64,000 nucleotides of DNA from Bacteroidota bacterium (GTDB lineage Bacteria; Bacteroidota; Bacteroidia; Chitinophagales; Chitinophagaceae): contig JAEZGS010000011.1 in NCBI GenBank assembly GCA_023437225.1, positions 124,001-188,000 on the forward strand. The letters run 5' to 3'. A model generated the notes under the pieces. It ran no database searches, was not told the DNA's origin, and was given only the letters and a program-made list of their open reading frames with translations. The translations under genes were made by a program, and so were the position numbers. This document shows, one piece after another, positions 9,029 through 17,266 of this stretch; positions within the stretch are counted from its first letter, which is position 1; the number at the start of each line of letters is the position of its first letter.

Positions 9029-9389
9029 CTACATGCAATGGTAGTTCTGCAAACTAGTATTTCTACCTATGAACCATACGTAAATCCTTCGGAAACATTA
9101 TCATAGTTGTTGAAGTGGCAACAATGATATAAAACACTTACATATCATTGCATCACGATCGGCTGAACACCCAGATCCATCAGCACGTGATTCATTTTCA
9201 TTTTAAACAACTCTGAGATCCGGCAATAAACTTGCTGGATTTCTTTTTTTTGTATCATATTCTTCTTAAATTATAAGTGATTGCGACCCGCTGAACCTGC
9301 TTTCAAGCTCCATCCTTCTATGCAAAATTGATCACCCGTCGCGTGCCCTGATCGTTTTTAATTTCCTGTTGGCTCAATAAATATGGTGT
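9029..9389. other. Intergenic stretch between FG-GAP and TPR genes
   Basis: The region holds one short minus-strand ORF (9145-9258, listed separately). It also holds a perfect 9-bp inverted repeat, CAATGATAT at 9122-9130 and ATATCATTG at 9142-9150, with an 11-nt loop. The second arm overlaps the stop codon of that ORF. No clear promoter for the TPR gene was recognised. Confidence 0.5.
9145..9258 (-). CDS. Possible 37-residue small protein
   Basis: A short ORF reads MIQKKEIQQVYCRISELF and continues with KMKMNHVLMDLGVQPIVMQ. The sequence looks helical and protein-like. A purine-rich AAGAAGA ribosome-binding-like motif lies directly before the ATG. Its stop overlaps one arm of a 9-bp hairpin. 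I recognise no family. It may be a genuine small gene, a remnant of a larger one, or chance. Confidence 0.3.
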   Translation of the reverse strand: MIQKKEIQQVYCRISELFKMKMNHVLMDLGVQPIVMQ

Positions 9390-10805
9390 ATGAAAAAGTT
9401 TCATCTACTGATCTTTTTCCTGGTTAGCAGCATGGTGACATCTGCGCAAGTGTCTGAACACAAGATTTTGTATAATAACCTGGCGTCTGCATCGGATCCA
9501 AAAGAACGTTTCGAAGCTACGTCGCAACTGTGTCGGTATTTTCACTATGCGGGTATAAACGATAGTCTGAGAAATTCAGCCAATCAATTGTTGGAACTGG
9601 CTCAGACAATTAAATCAGACAGCCTTCTTGCCGAAGCATATAACTGGATTGGAAATTATTTTGATAACACTGGCAATTACGCGCTCTCGCTTCAGTTCTA
9701 TTTCAAAGCGCTCAATTTATCAGAAAAGTCTGGGAACGTAGATGCGATCGCCCGATCGAATGGAAACATCGGATGGTCTTATATTCACCTGGGCGACTTC
9801 CACCGGGGAACCATCTTTTGCAAGCGTGCAATTTCCCGATTATTGTCGCAGCCCACAAATGCAGCACAGCTTGTCGCTCCATATGACAATCTCGCAATTG
9901 CATATCTTGGTCTGGGCCAGGCAGATTCCGCCTTGCGGTATACGCAATTGGCACACGCAGAAAATTTGAAAGTGAAAAACACTTTTGAGCAGAGTTATAT
10001 TCTTTACCAGTTTGCCCGCACCTATCAGTTATTGCAGGAGTACGATCTTGCAGAAAGTTTTTTTCGTAAGGCTATTAATTACAGTCGCGAGCACCATAAT
10101 CTGCAACCACTTAGTATGGCAGCAACTTACTATTGTAATATGCTCATTGGCCAGCGACGATATGCTGAGGCGCAGGTCGTCGGTTGGCAGGGCATTCGCG
10201 CAGCATATGCCGGTGGTTACAAACGACAGCTTATTGACAATGCTGAAGTATTGCAGGGACTTTACGATAAAACCAACAGGCTGGATAGTGCATATGCTTA
10301 TGCAAAACTTGTAACTGCATATCGTGATAGTGTTTTCAATGAACAGAAAAGCCTGATGGTACAAAATGTGATCTTCAGTCAGCAACTTTATGAAAAGGAA
10401 GCGGCACAGGCGAAAGTGGAAGCGTTGTTGGAGCGCAAGCACAACCTTCAATATGCAGCCATCGCCCTCGGTGTAGTTACTTTGTTTATTTCGTTCTTAT
10501 TATTCAGTCATACAGTTATCGCAAATCAGAAGCTGATAAAATTTCTGGGCGTTTTGTCATTGATCATAGTATTTGAGTTTATCAATCTTCTCATACATCC
10601 TTCTCTTGCAGAGTTCACACATCACTCGCCATTTCTGATGTTGATAGTTATGGTGTGCATCGCTGCATTATTGATCCCCTTACATCATCGATTGGAACAT
10701 TGGATCACACACCGCCTGGTTGAAAAGAACAATCGTATAAGGCTTGCGGCGGCCAAGAGAATTATCAGGAAGCTTGAACGGCCGGATCTGTCAATGAATA
10801 ATTAG
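9390..10805 (+). CDS. TPR-repeat membrane protein
   Basis: A 471-residue protein with signal peptide MKKFHLLIFFLVSSMVTSAQ, followed by about six TPR helix pairs over residues 25-330 (for example YNWIGNYFDNTGNYALSLQFYFKAL and NLAIAYLGLGQADSALRYTQ). Three hydrophobic segments lie near residues 353-374, 382-402 and 411-430, with a basic cytoplasmic tail (HRLEHWITHRLVEKNNRIR). This layout resembles the sensor half of Bacteroidota TPR-histidine kinases, but no kinase or DNA-binding domain follows. The TAG stop is followed in the same frame by a TonB C-terminal domain remnant, so the 3' end of this gene may be the product of a rearrangement. Confidence 0.75.
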   Translation: MKKFHLLIFFLVSSMVTSAQVSEHKILYNNLASASDPKERFEATSQLCRYFHYAGINDSLRNSANQLLELAQTIKSDSLLAEAYNWIGNYFDNTGNYALSLQFYFKALNLSEKSGNVDAIARSNGNIGWSYIHLGDFHRGTIFCKRAISRLLSQPTNAAQLVAPYDNLAIAYLGLGQADSALRYTQLAHAENLKVKNTFEQSYILYQFARTYQLLQEYDLAESFFRKAINYSREHHNLQPLSMAATYYCNMLIGQRRYAEAQVVGWQGIRAAYAGGYKRQLIDNAEVLQGLYDKTNRLDSAYAYAKLVTAYRDSVFNEQKSLMVQNVIFSQQLYEKEAAQAKVEALLERKHNLQYAAIALGVVTLFISFLLFSHTVIANQKLIKFLGVLSLIIVFEFINLLIHPSLAEFTHHSPFLMLIVMVCIAALLIPLHHRLEHWITHRLVEKNNRIRLAAAKRIIRKLERPDLSMNN

Positions 10806-10994
10806 GAAATACGTTTTGACAGGGAAGGCAACGTCAGCCAGGTGGAGGCAGTAAGCGGGCCAGACGAACTTAAGGAAGAAGGCATCCGTGTTATAAAAAG
10901 ATCTGGTCGCTGGACTCCGGCAATTCAAAATGGGCGACAGGTAAGCTCTTACAAAATGCAATCTATAGTATTCCGAATGCAGCAAGATGAATAG
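10806..10994 (+). pseudogene. TonB C-terminal domain remnant
   Basis: After the TAG of the TPR gene, the same frame stays open for 62 codons and ends at TAG 10992-10994. It encodes EIRFDREGNVSQVEAVSG, then ALDEE-like ELKEEGIRVIKRSGRWTPA, then IQNGRQVSSYKMQSIVFRM. This matches the TonB_C fold (xVxFxVdxxGxV, then WxPAxxNGxxV, then a final beta strand). There is no start codon and the first beta strand is missing. It is best read as the tail of a lost energy-transducer gene. The shared frame could also mean an original fusion interrupted by the stop codon. Confidence 0.7.
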
Positions 10995-11049
10995 CACTTT
11001 CAAACAATGAACCAATCCGGTAAGGATTGGTTTTTGCATACTGTGCTGC

Positions 11050-13101
11050 ATGAAGAAAAAGCCTTCAACATCAAAGTATTCAAAGGAAATAATTGAGTTG
11101 CTCAATAGTGCGCAACCTTCGGTGATGCCTGACTACATTGAGCCGATGCTTGCATCGCTCGTGGAATCAGTGCCCGAAGAAACGGGTTGGCTATACGAAA
11201 TGAAATGGGATGGATACCGTGCTGTCGCCTATATGAATGATGGAAATATCAATATAAGATCCCGGAATAATAAGTCGTTCAACGAAAAGTATTATCCATT
11301 ATATAATTCTCTTGCGCAATGGAATATTAACGCGGTAGTGGATGGCGAGATCGTGATCCTGAATGATAAAGGAATGCCCGATTTCGAAAACCTGCAAACA
11401 TGGCGCAGTGAGGCGGACGGTCAGTTGATCTTTTATTTATTTGACATATTATGGTTAGATGGCGTTTCGCTTGTTGAACTGCCATTAGAACAGAGAAAAC
11501 AAATTTTGAAAGCGATAAAACCTGCTGATCATCCACATGTTCGCATTAGTGAAACTATTGAAGACAGCGGGGCAGAGGCTTTCGAGTTTGCCCAGGGACT
11601 CGAGCTGGAGGGCATTATGGCCAAGCGATCAGGAAGCCGCTATGTTATTGGTAAAAGAACGAAGGATTGGATAAAAATCAAGACGGTGAAATCGCAGGAA
11701 CTAATCGTTGGCGGCTACACGATCAACGAGGGTACAAACAAATTGTTTAGTGCGTTATTACTCGGCATCATAGAGAATGGCAGTTTCAATTTTGTAACGC
11801 CTGTCGGAACCGGGTTTAATCAGAAGATGCAAGCTGAGATCCTTGAAAAACTGAAGCCTTACGAAACAAGCAAATGTCCATTTTCTACCGTACCTGAATA
11901 TAACAAGCCGTCCAGATTCAGACCGAATCCGCCAAAAGCAAGCGTTACATGGGTATTGCCCCGTTTCGTTGCTGAAGTGCATTACCGGGAGATGACAGGC
12001 AGTGGAGCGATAAGACAACCGTCTTTCAAAGGGTTGCGTGAGGATAAAGAGGTGGCAGAAGTTAAATGGGGAGTGCCGGCAACCCCTTCCGGTAAAAAGG
12101 AGCACGAGAAACTTAAAGAGCAGATGTTGATACCTCCATCGCGCAAGGGCCGCAAAACATTGCTTAACCCAAACGAAGAAACACAAACACGCCCAATCGG
12201 GGGACATGATTTGAAGTTTACTAACCTCAGCAAACTTTATTGGCCGGAGGAAAAGTATACGAAGCGCGATATGATCAATTACTATTACCAGGTTGCGCCA
12301 TTCATGCTTCCTTATATGAAAGATAAGCCTCAGATATTGAACAGGCATCCTCACGGCATACATGGAGAATCTTTCTATCAGAAAGATGTGAAAGGAAAAG
12401 CACCATCATGGATTGAAACTTTCCCATATTACAGTCATGCCGACCAAAGAGAGAAAGAATTCCTTGTTTGTACCGACGAAGCCAGCCTGTTATACATAGC
12501 TTCTCTCGGGTGCATTGAGATGAACCCATGGCATAGTACTACCCAAAAGCCTGACAATCCGGACTGGTGTATTATTGATCTTGATCCGGATAAGAATTCA
12601 TTTGAACAGGTTATAGAAGCCGCAAACGTTACGCGCCAGGTATTAGACAGCATTGGTGTTGCGTGCTATGCGAAGACATCGGGATCAACAGGAATTCATA
12701 TCTACATTCCTCTTGCTGCAAAATACGATTATGAAATAAGTAAAGAGTTTGCAAGAAAGATTGCGAAACTTGTGCATAAAGAGCTGCCTGCATTTACTTC
12801 AATTGAAAGAAAAACTGCGGACAGGGTAGGGAAGCTGTATATTGATTTCCTCCAAAACCGGCCACAGGCTTCGGTTGCAGCCCCTTATTCGCTTCGTCCG
12901 AAACCGGGTGCTACGGTATCAACACCATTACATTGGGAAGAAGTAAAGAAAGGATTGAAAATGTCAGACCATACAATTTTAAATGTAACGGCCCGTCTGA
13001 AAGAGATGGGCGACATATTCAAACCAGTAATTGGAAAGGGAGTGGATGTGGTTAAAGCGGAGAAGAAAATTGTTTCCGTATTTGGTGCATTACCTAAATA
13101 G
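11050..13101 (+). CDS. ligD: ATP-dependent DNA ligase LigD, ligase-polymerase form
   Basis: A 683-residue NHEJ enzyme. Residues of about 25-330 form the ligase domain with adenylation motif EMKWDGYR (Lys52 predicted to carry AMP), VDGEIV, LEGIMAKRSGSRY and DWIKIK. Residues of about 395-680 form the primase/polymerase domain: RDMINYYYQVAPFMLPYM, WCIIDLDPD with the metal-binding aspartates, and TSGSTGIHIYIPL. The 3'-phosphoesterase domain found in many LigD proteins is absent, and no ku gene lies in the window. The 3' end overlaps the convergent beta-helix gene by 8 bp. Confidence 0.92.
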   Translation: MKKKPSTSKYSKEIIELLNSAQPSVMPDYIEPMLASLVESVPEETGWLYEMKWDGYRAVAYMNDGNINIRSRNNKSFNEKYYPLYNSLAQWNINAVVDGEIVILNDKGMPDFENLQTWRSEADGQLIFYLFDILWLDGVSLVELPLEQRKQILKAIKPADHPHVRISETIEDSGAEAFEFAQGLELEGIMAKRSGSRYVIGKRTKDWIKIKTVKSQELIVGGYTINEGTNKLFSALLLGIIENGSFNFVTPVGTGFNQKMQAEILEKLKPYETSKCPFSTVPEYNKPSRFRPNPPKASVTWVLPRFVAEVHYREMTGSGAIRQPSFKGLREDKEVAEVKWGVPATPSGKKEHEKLKEQMLIPPSRKGRKTLLNPNEETQTRPIGGHDLKFTNLSKLYWPEEKYTKRDMINYYYQVAPFMLPYMKDKPQILNRHPHGIHGESFYQKDVKGKAPSWIETFPYYSHADQREKEFLVCTDEASLLYIASLGCIEMNPWHSTTQKPDNPDWCIIDLDPDKNSFEQVIEAANVTRQVLDSIGVACYAKTSGSTGIHIYIPLAAKYDYEISKEFARKIAKLVHKELPAFTSIERKTADRVGKLYIDFLQNRPQASVAAPYSLRPKPGATVSTPLHWEEVKKGLKMSDHTILNVTARLKEMGDIFKPVIGKGVDVVKAEKKIVSVFGALPK

Positions 13102-14515
13102 TTTCCCTGACCTTATTACGTTCCCTTTTCATCTGCCTGGCAGATTTTATTTTGAAGCCTTTCTTTCCTTCAATTTCAAAGTTCGTATCGTTATCAGAAA
13201 CTTCAATTGACTCAGCACTGATGGGTGAAGGCCCTTTGGAGCGCATCGTATTGTTGCGGACATGTAAATATTTGATCTCCGAGTTATTGCCAGTCAACAG
13301 GATGCCACCGCTTGATTCTAATTGCCTGTTATTAAGAATATTCACTTTATTAAAATGCTTCCCGTTGATGCGTATGCACACAGAGCGGGAACCTTTTACA
13401 TCCACAGAAATCGCGTTGTCTATTATATTCAGTGAATCGTGTTCTTCATGACCTAATATTCGAATCGCTGCATAATTCATCGTGTCTGTTCTGTCACGCA
13501 AATGAATTTCATTCCCTGTAATATTCGCGGTCTTAAACCTTGAATCCACATACACCCCGGTGCTAAAGCGCCCGCTGATCTGGTTGTTGCGGACATTCAA
13601 TGTTCCGGCCGGACTTAATTTTTTTGCAATTATCGCGTGTTTGGAGGTGACTTTCTGATTTCGAATGTTATTGTCCTCCACAGTATTATTATTACCGCGC
13701 ACGTAGAATGCAACGTTGCTGATATCTTCAACCGTGTTACCGGATACGGTATTTCGATCGCCCAAAATCAATACCGTATAGTTGATGTCTTTACCCGGAT
13801 GTATGATGTTCCTGATTGTGTTGTTACGAAACTTAAGTCCTGCACCTCCGCCAGTACTATCAACCCCGATCTGAACGAGCATGGCAAGCCTGCGCCCGTG
13901 GTTTGCAGTCCCTTCAAAGTGATTATCTTCAATTACCATATCACGGTAATTGAATTTCAAATATATCGCCGCGTAATTTGAATTGACGAAACTCGATCCC
14001 GAGATTTTTGAATCAACCAGCATGGTGTTGTAAGATTCCTGTCGGGAAAAGAAAGATGCATTGTTGTTGATGAAATCACAGTTTCTTACCTGCAAACGTA
14101 TTCGTGTTTCAGGTTGCCTGCCATTTGGATAATTGAATGCAGCTGTCTTGAAATCCCGGAAGATGGTATTCTCCAGTTCTATATCCGTGGGACTAAAAAA
14201 ATATGCGCCGTTGCGAAAAATGAGATCGCCTTTTTTCTTTGCTTTGATGCGGATAGCGCCTGCCGTTTCAACAGCACGCCCGAACAGGTTGAATGTTCCT
14301 TTACCTGTGATGATGAGTCCTTCAAGCGAGGCTTTCCTGAAAGCATCATTGATCTTTTCAAATTCATCACTGTCATCGCCCTTCAAACCAAATTCATTCA
14401 GGTCGAGATATTTTTCTTTCTGGGTGTTTGCCTGCCTGTGGGTTTCAATGGCGTAGCTGTTGGTGGCCGAAAGTCCACCCAGCAGAACAATGATATAAAT
14501 GAGAAATGATTTCAT
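13094..14515 (-). CDS. Secreted right-handed parallel beta-helix protein
   Basis: A 473-residue protein with signal peptide MKSFLIYIIVLLGGLSATNSYA, which selects the ATG at 14515 over an upstream in-frame one. The body is made of repeated N-rich rungs (VRNCDFINNNASFF, IEDNHFEGTANHG, FRNNTIRNI, VEDNNIRNQKV, NITGNEIHLRDRT), the pattern of pectate-lyase-like/PbH1 solenoids. No catalytic signature is recognised, so polysaccharide binding, lyase or structural roles all remain possible. It is the second gene of a pair, 13 bp after the YD-repeat gene, and its stop overlaps the end of ligD by 8 bp. Confidence 0.75.
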   Translation of the reverse strand: MKSFLIYIIVLLGGLSATNSYAIETHRQANTQKEKYLDLNEFGLKGDDSDEFEKINDAFRKASLEGLIITGKGTFNLFGRAVETAGAIRIKAKKKGDLIFRNGAYFFSPTDIELENTIFRDFKTAAFNYPNGRQPETRIRLQVRNCDFINNNASFFSRQESYNTMLVDSKISGSSFVNSNYAAIYLKFNYRDMVIEDNHFEGTANHGRRLAMLVQIGVDSTGGGAGLKFRNNTIRNIIHPGKDINYTVLILGDRNTVSGNTVEDISNVAFYVRGNNNTVEDNNIRNQKVTSKHAIIAKKLSPAGTLNVRNNQISGRFSTGVYVDSRFKTANITGNEIHLRDRTDTMNYAAIRILGHEEHDSLNIIDNAISVDVKGSRSVCIRINGKHFNKVNILNNRQLESSGGILLTGNNSEIKYLHVRNNTMRSKGPSPISAESIEVSDNDTNFEIEGKKGFKIKSARQMKRERNKVRETI

Positions 14516-14528
14516 AGTACGGAAAAGA

Positions 14529-15371
14529 TTATTGCATGGAAGAGACGTATTCATATTGCATCACACCGAGAAGTTGCTTTCTTTTATTAAAGCAGGACTC
14601 CTTCGTACGTAGTCCCCTCGCATCGTATTGATAAATCCAGCGCTGATATTCATCGGAACCTTCGGGCACAATCATCAAAGATGAAACAAGGTCTCTGTCG
14701 TTGTACTCAATGACAAAATCAGGTAACAGTCTTTTTGCTTTATTATTATATCGAACCACATCTGTTAGTCGGCCCTTTTCATCGTAATAATAGTATACTA
14801 CAGGAAGTGACTTTTCAGCGCGTGTCGATTTTTCTTCAATTACGTTTCCTTTGTCATCAAGGACAAAAGTATATTGAGTTGTTTCTGAGCCATTGCGCAC
14901 TTTCGTCATGGAGGTATATTTGCCATTGGCGTTCAGTTTCCAGTTGTGGATCTCATGTTCCAACTGCTGGCCATTTGAACGGGAAGTATGCGTTAACATT
15001 GAGAGGTGCCCTGATGCATCGTATGCATATTCTGTGATACTGGTTGCGTTTTCGGTGCTGTCAAATGTGCGGATAAGTCTTCCCTGTGCATCGTAGCTAT
15101 TCTCAATATATGAGGGTCCTGCCTCGGGTACATTCATTTGCGTGATCATTTTCTGAAAGTTCCGCTCTATCTTTTGTTCACCGGCAAAGCCGTCCGTAGC
15201 TGAACCATCGGTTTCACGACTTTGCATCCGGACAGTGTTTATCCCTGCCTTTCGAATTGATCGAAATTTTTGGTTATGTTGTTCGGTTAGATAAATGTCT
15301 TTATAATATTGCTGCGCATTTAGTGCCAGGTTCGTCAGCAGGATACAGAAGGATATGAGAAGTTTTTTCAT
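14529..15371 (-). CDS. Secreted YD/RHS-like repeat protein
   Basis: A 280-residue exported protein with signal peptide MKKLLISFCILLTNLALNAQ; the start at 15371 was chosen for this reason, since the frame opens further to 15446. The mature part carries repeats of the form YDAQGRLIRTFDS, YDASGHLSMLTH, LDDKGNVIEEK, YDEKGRLTDVVRY and YDARGLRTKES. These resemble YD repeats, though far too few for a toxin-delivery RHS shell. It lies upstream of and probably co-transcribed with the beta-helix gene. Function is unknown. Confidence 0.65.
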   Translation of the reverse strand: MKKLLISFCILLTNLALNAQQYYKDIYLTEQHNQKFRSIRKAGINTVRMQSRETDGSATDGFAGEQKIERNFQKMITQMNVPEAGPSYIENSYDAQGRLIRTFDSTENATSITEYAYDASGHLSMLTHTSRSNGQQLEHEIHNWKLNANGKYTSMTKVRNGSETTQYTFVLDDKGNVIEEKSTRAEKSLPVVYYYYDEKGRLTDVVRYNNKAKRLLPDFVIEYNDRDLVSSLMIVPEGSDEYQRWIYQYDARGLRTKESCFNKRKQLLGVMQYEYVSSMQ

Positions 15372-15437
15372 GGTCATATATAAAGGATGACGAAATAACG
15401 CTATTTTTTGTTTTAATAATTCTAAAATAAGAGCCCC

Positions 15438-16454
15438 GTGTCCCATTCCGCGTTGCGTAAAGAAAAGAATTGTCTAAACTGTAACACCGAGGTAATCGAT
15501 CGATTTTGTCATCACTGTGGTCAGGAAAATGTGGAGCCGAAGGAATCTGTGTGGCATATGGTGAGTCATTTTTTTAATGATATCACCCATTTTGACGGTA
15601 AATTTTTCACTACGGTGGGGTTGCTGTTTCGCCGGCCAGGGCTATTGTCGCGCGAATACATGGCAGGTCGCCGGATGAGGTTTCTTAATCCCGTAAGGAT
15701 GTACGTTTTTACATCAGCGCTGTTTTTCCTGGTCTTCTTCAATATGGCCAACCCTGGTGACTTTGAGGGAGAGGTGTTCGATAACACTGATGATTCAGCG
15801 CAAGCTGTCAATTCAGGCCGGATGGTCGATTCCATTTTGAAAGAAGCGGACGTTGACAGTTCCACGGTTCGTCCTTACACCAATGTAGATCAGCTGGTCC
15901 GTTCCTATCGGAAACTTAATCGGCATCAGTATGATTCTTCACAGGCCTCATTGCCTGCCAACCAGCGTGACGGATGGATCGAGCGTCAATTCAAATACCG
16001 CAGTTTTCATATGCGGGAGCGATATAAGGGAGATAATGATGCTATGTGGCGTCATATACTTGATAAATTTGTGCATTCGTTTCCCTATCTCCTGTTTGTC
16101 TCTCTTCCATTATTTGCTCTTTTTTTGAAATTGTTATACGTAAGGGCAAAACGCTTTTATTATACCGATCACGCCATCTTCCTCATACACCTTTACATAT
16201 TCACGTTCCTGCTTTTATTGCTGTTCTTTAGCTGCACGAGCCTCGAAAACGCCACAGGGTACAACATTTTCAATTGGATCGCTTTTTTCCTGCTGATGTA
16301 TGGTGTTTATTACGCATGGAAAGCAATGCGAAACTTTTATGGACAGTCGGGGGCAAAAACAACTCTAAAATTTATCGCATTCAACTTTCTTAGCTTTGTC
16401 ACATTAATGATCCTGTTTGTGGTATTCCTGATCATTACATTTTTCCAGGCCTAA
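15438..16454 (+). CDS. DUF3667 zinc-ribbon membrane protein
   Basis: A 338-residue protein. The N-terminus has the paired cysteine ribbon CLNCNTEVIDRFCHHCGQ. The DUF3667 core follows (DITHFDGKFFTTVGLLFRRPG, AGRRMRFLNPVRMY), then four hydrophobic segments (about 88-103, 215-235, 246-268 and 277-295). It starts at GTG 15438; the first internal ATG would delete the zinc ribbon, which makes GTG the better choice. It precedes mazG by 9 bp and the large kinase, so the three probably share a transcript. The family's function is unknown. Confidence 0.82.
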   Translation: MSHSALRKEKNCLNCNTEVIDRFCHHCGQENVEPKESVWHMVSHFFNDITHFDGKFFTTVGLLFRRPGLLSREYMAGRRMRFLNPVRMYVFTSALFFLVFFNMANPGDFEGEVFDNTDDSAQAVNSGRMVDSILKEADVDSSTVRPYTNVDQLVRSYRKLNRHQYDSSQASLPANQRDGWIERQFKYRSFHMRERYKGDNDAMWRHILDKFVHSFPYLLFVSLPLFALFLKLLYVRAKRFYYTDHAIFLIHLYIFTFLLLLLFFSCTSLENATGYNIFNWIAFFLLMYGVYYAWKAMRNFYGQSGAKTTLKFIAFNFLSFVTLMILFVVFLIITFFQA

Positions 16455-16463
16455 AATATACAT

Positions 16464-17246
16464 ATGAGTGAAGTTGGCGTAGATAAAGCGTTTCTAAGAC
16501 TTGTAAAGATCATGGATGAACTTCGGGAACAATGTCCGTGGGACCGTAAACAAACGATTCACACCTTGCGTCAGCAGACCATCGAGGAAACCTATGAGTT
16601 GGCGGATGCAATTACTGATAATGATTTCAAGGGTATACGTGAAGAGATCGGTGATTTGATGCTGCATTTGCTATTTTATGCGCGTATTGGTCGTGAACAA
16701 AATGAATTCACCCTGGAAGAGGCCATAAATTCGATTTGCGAGAAGCTGATCACAAGGCATCCTCACATCTATGGGGATGTGAAGGTGGATAATGAAGACG
16801 AGGTCAAGAGAAATTGGGAGAAGCTCAAACTAAAGGAAGGAAAGAGTTCTGTACTGGCAGGAGTTCCTGTTTCGCTGCCGTCCATGGTCAAAGCCTTACG
16901 TTTGCAGGAGAAAGCGAAGCAGGTAGGTTTTGAATGGGATGATCGTGAGCAGGTGTGGCACAAAGTGGAAGAAGAGATAGCAGAAATGAAAGAAGCGATC
17001 GCCAGTTCTGAGCAGGATAAGATAGAAGAGGAGTTTGGTGATGTGTTGTTTTCAATGGTCAATTACGCACGGTTTTTGCGCGTTGACCCGGAAAATGCAC
17101 TTGAACGGACCAACAAGAAATTCGTTTCACGCTTTACCCGGATGGAAGAGGAGGCTTTGAAAACCGGTAAGCCTCTTGCGGAGATGACGCTCGAAGAAAT
17201 GGATGCCATTTGGAACTCCATTAAGAAACAAAACCAACAAACTTGA
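16464..17246 (+). CDS. mazG: Nucleoside triphosphate pyrophosphohydrolase MazG
   Basis: A 260-residue tandem-domain MazG, which hydrolyses NTPs to NMP and pyrophosphate. The first domain contains LREQCPWDRKQTIHTL and the metal-binding E-E-x-x-E helix (EETYELADAI ... REEIGDLMLHLLFYARI). The second contains KVEEEIAEMKEAIASS and EEEFGDVLFSMVNYARF. Length matches E. coli-type MazG. The stop codon lies just ahead of the kinase gene start. Confidence 0.93.
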   Translation: MSEVGVDKAFLRLVKIMDELREQCPWDRKQTIHTLRQQTIEETYELADAITDNDFKGIREEIGDLMLHLLFYARIGREQNEFTLEEAINSICEKLITRHPHIYGDVKVDNEDEVKRNWEKLKLKEGKSSVLAGVPVSLPSMVKALRLQEKAKQVGFEWDDREQVWHKVEEEIAEMKEAIASSEQDKIEEEFGDVLFSMVNYARFLRVDPENALERTNKKFVSRFTRMEEEALKTGKPLAEMTLEEMDAIWNSIKKQNQQT

Positions 17247-17266
17247 AGGAACTGATCAGAAGGGTG

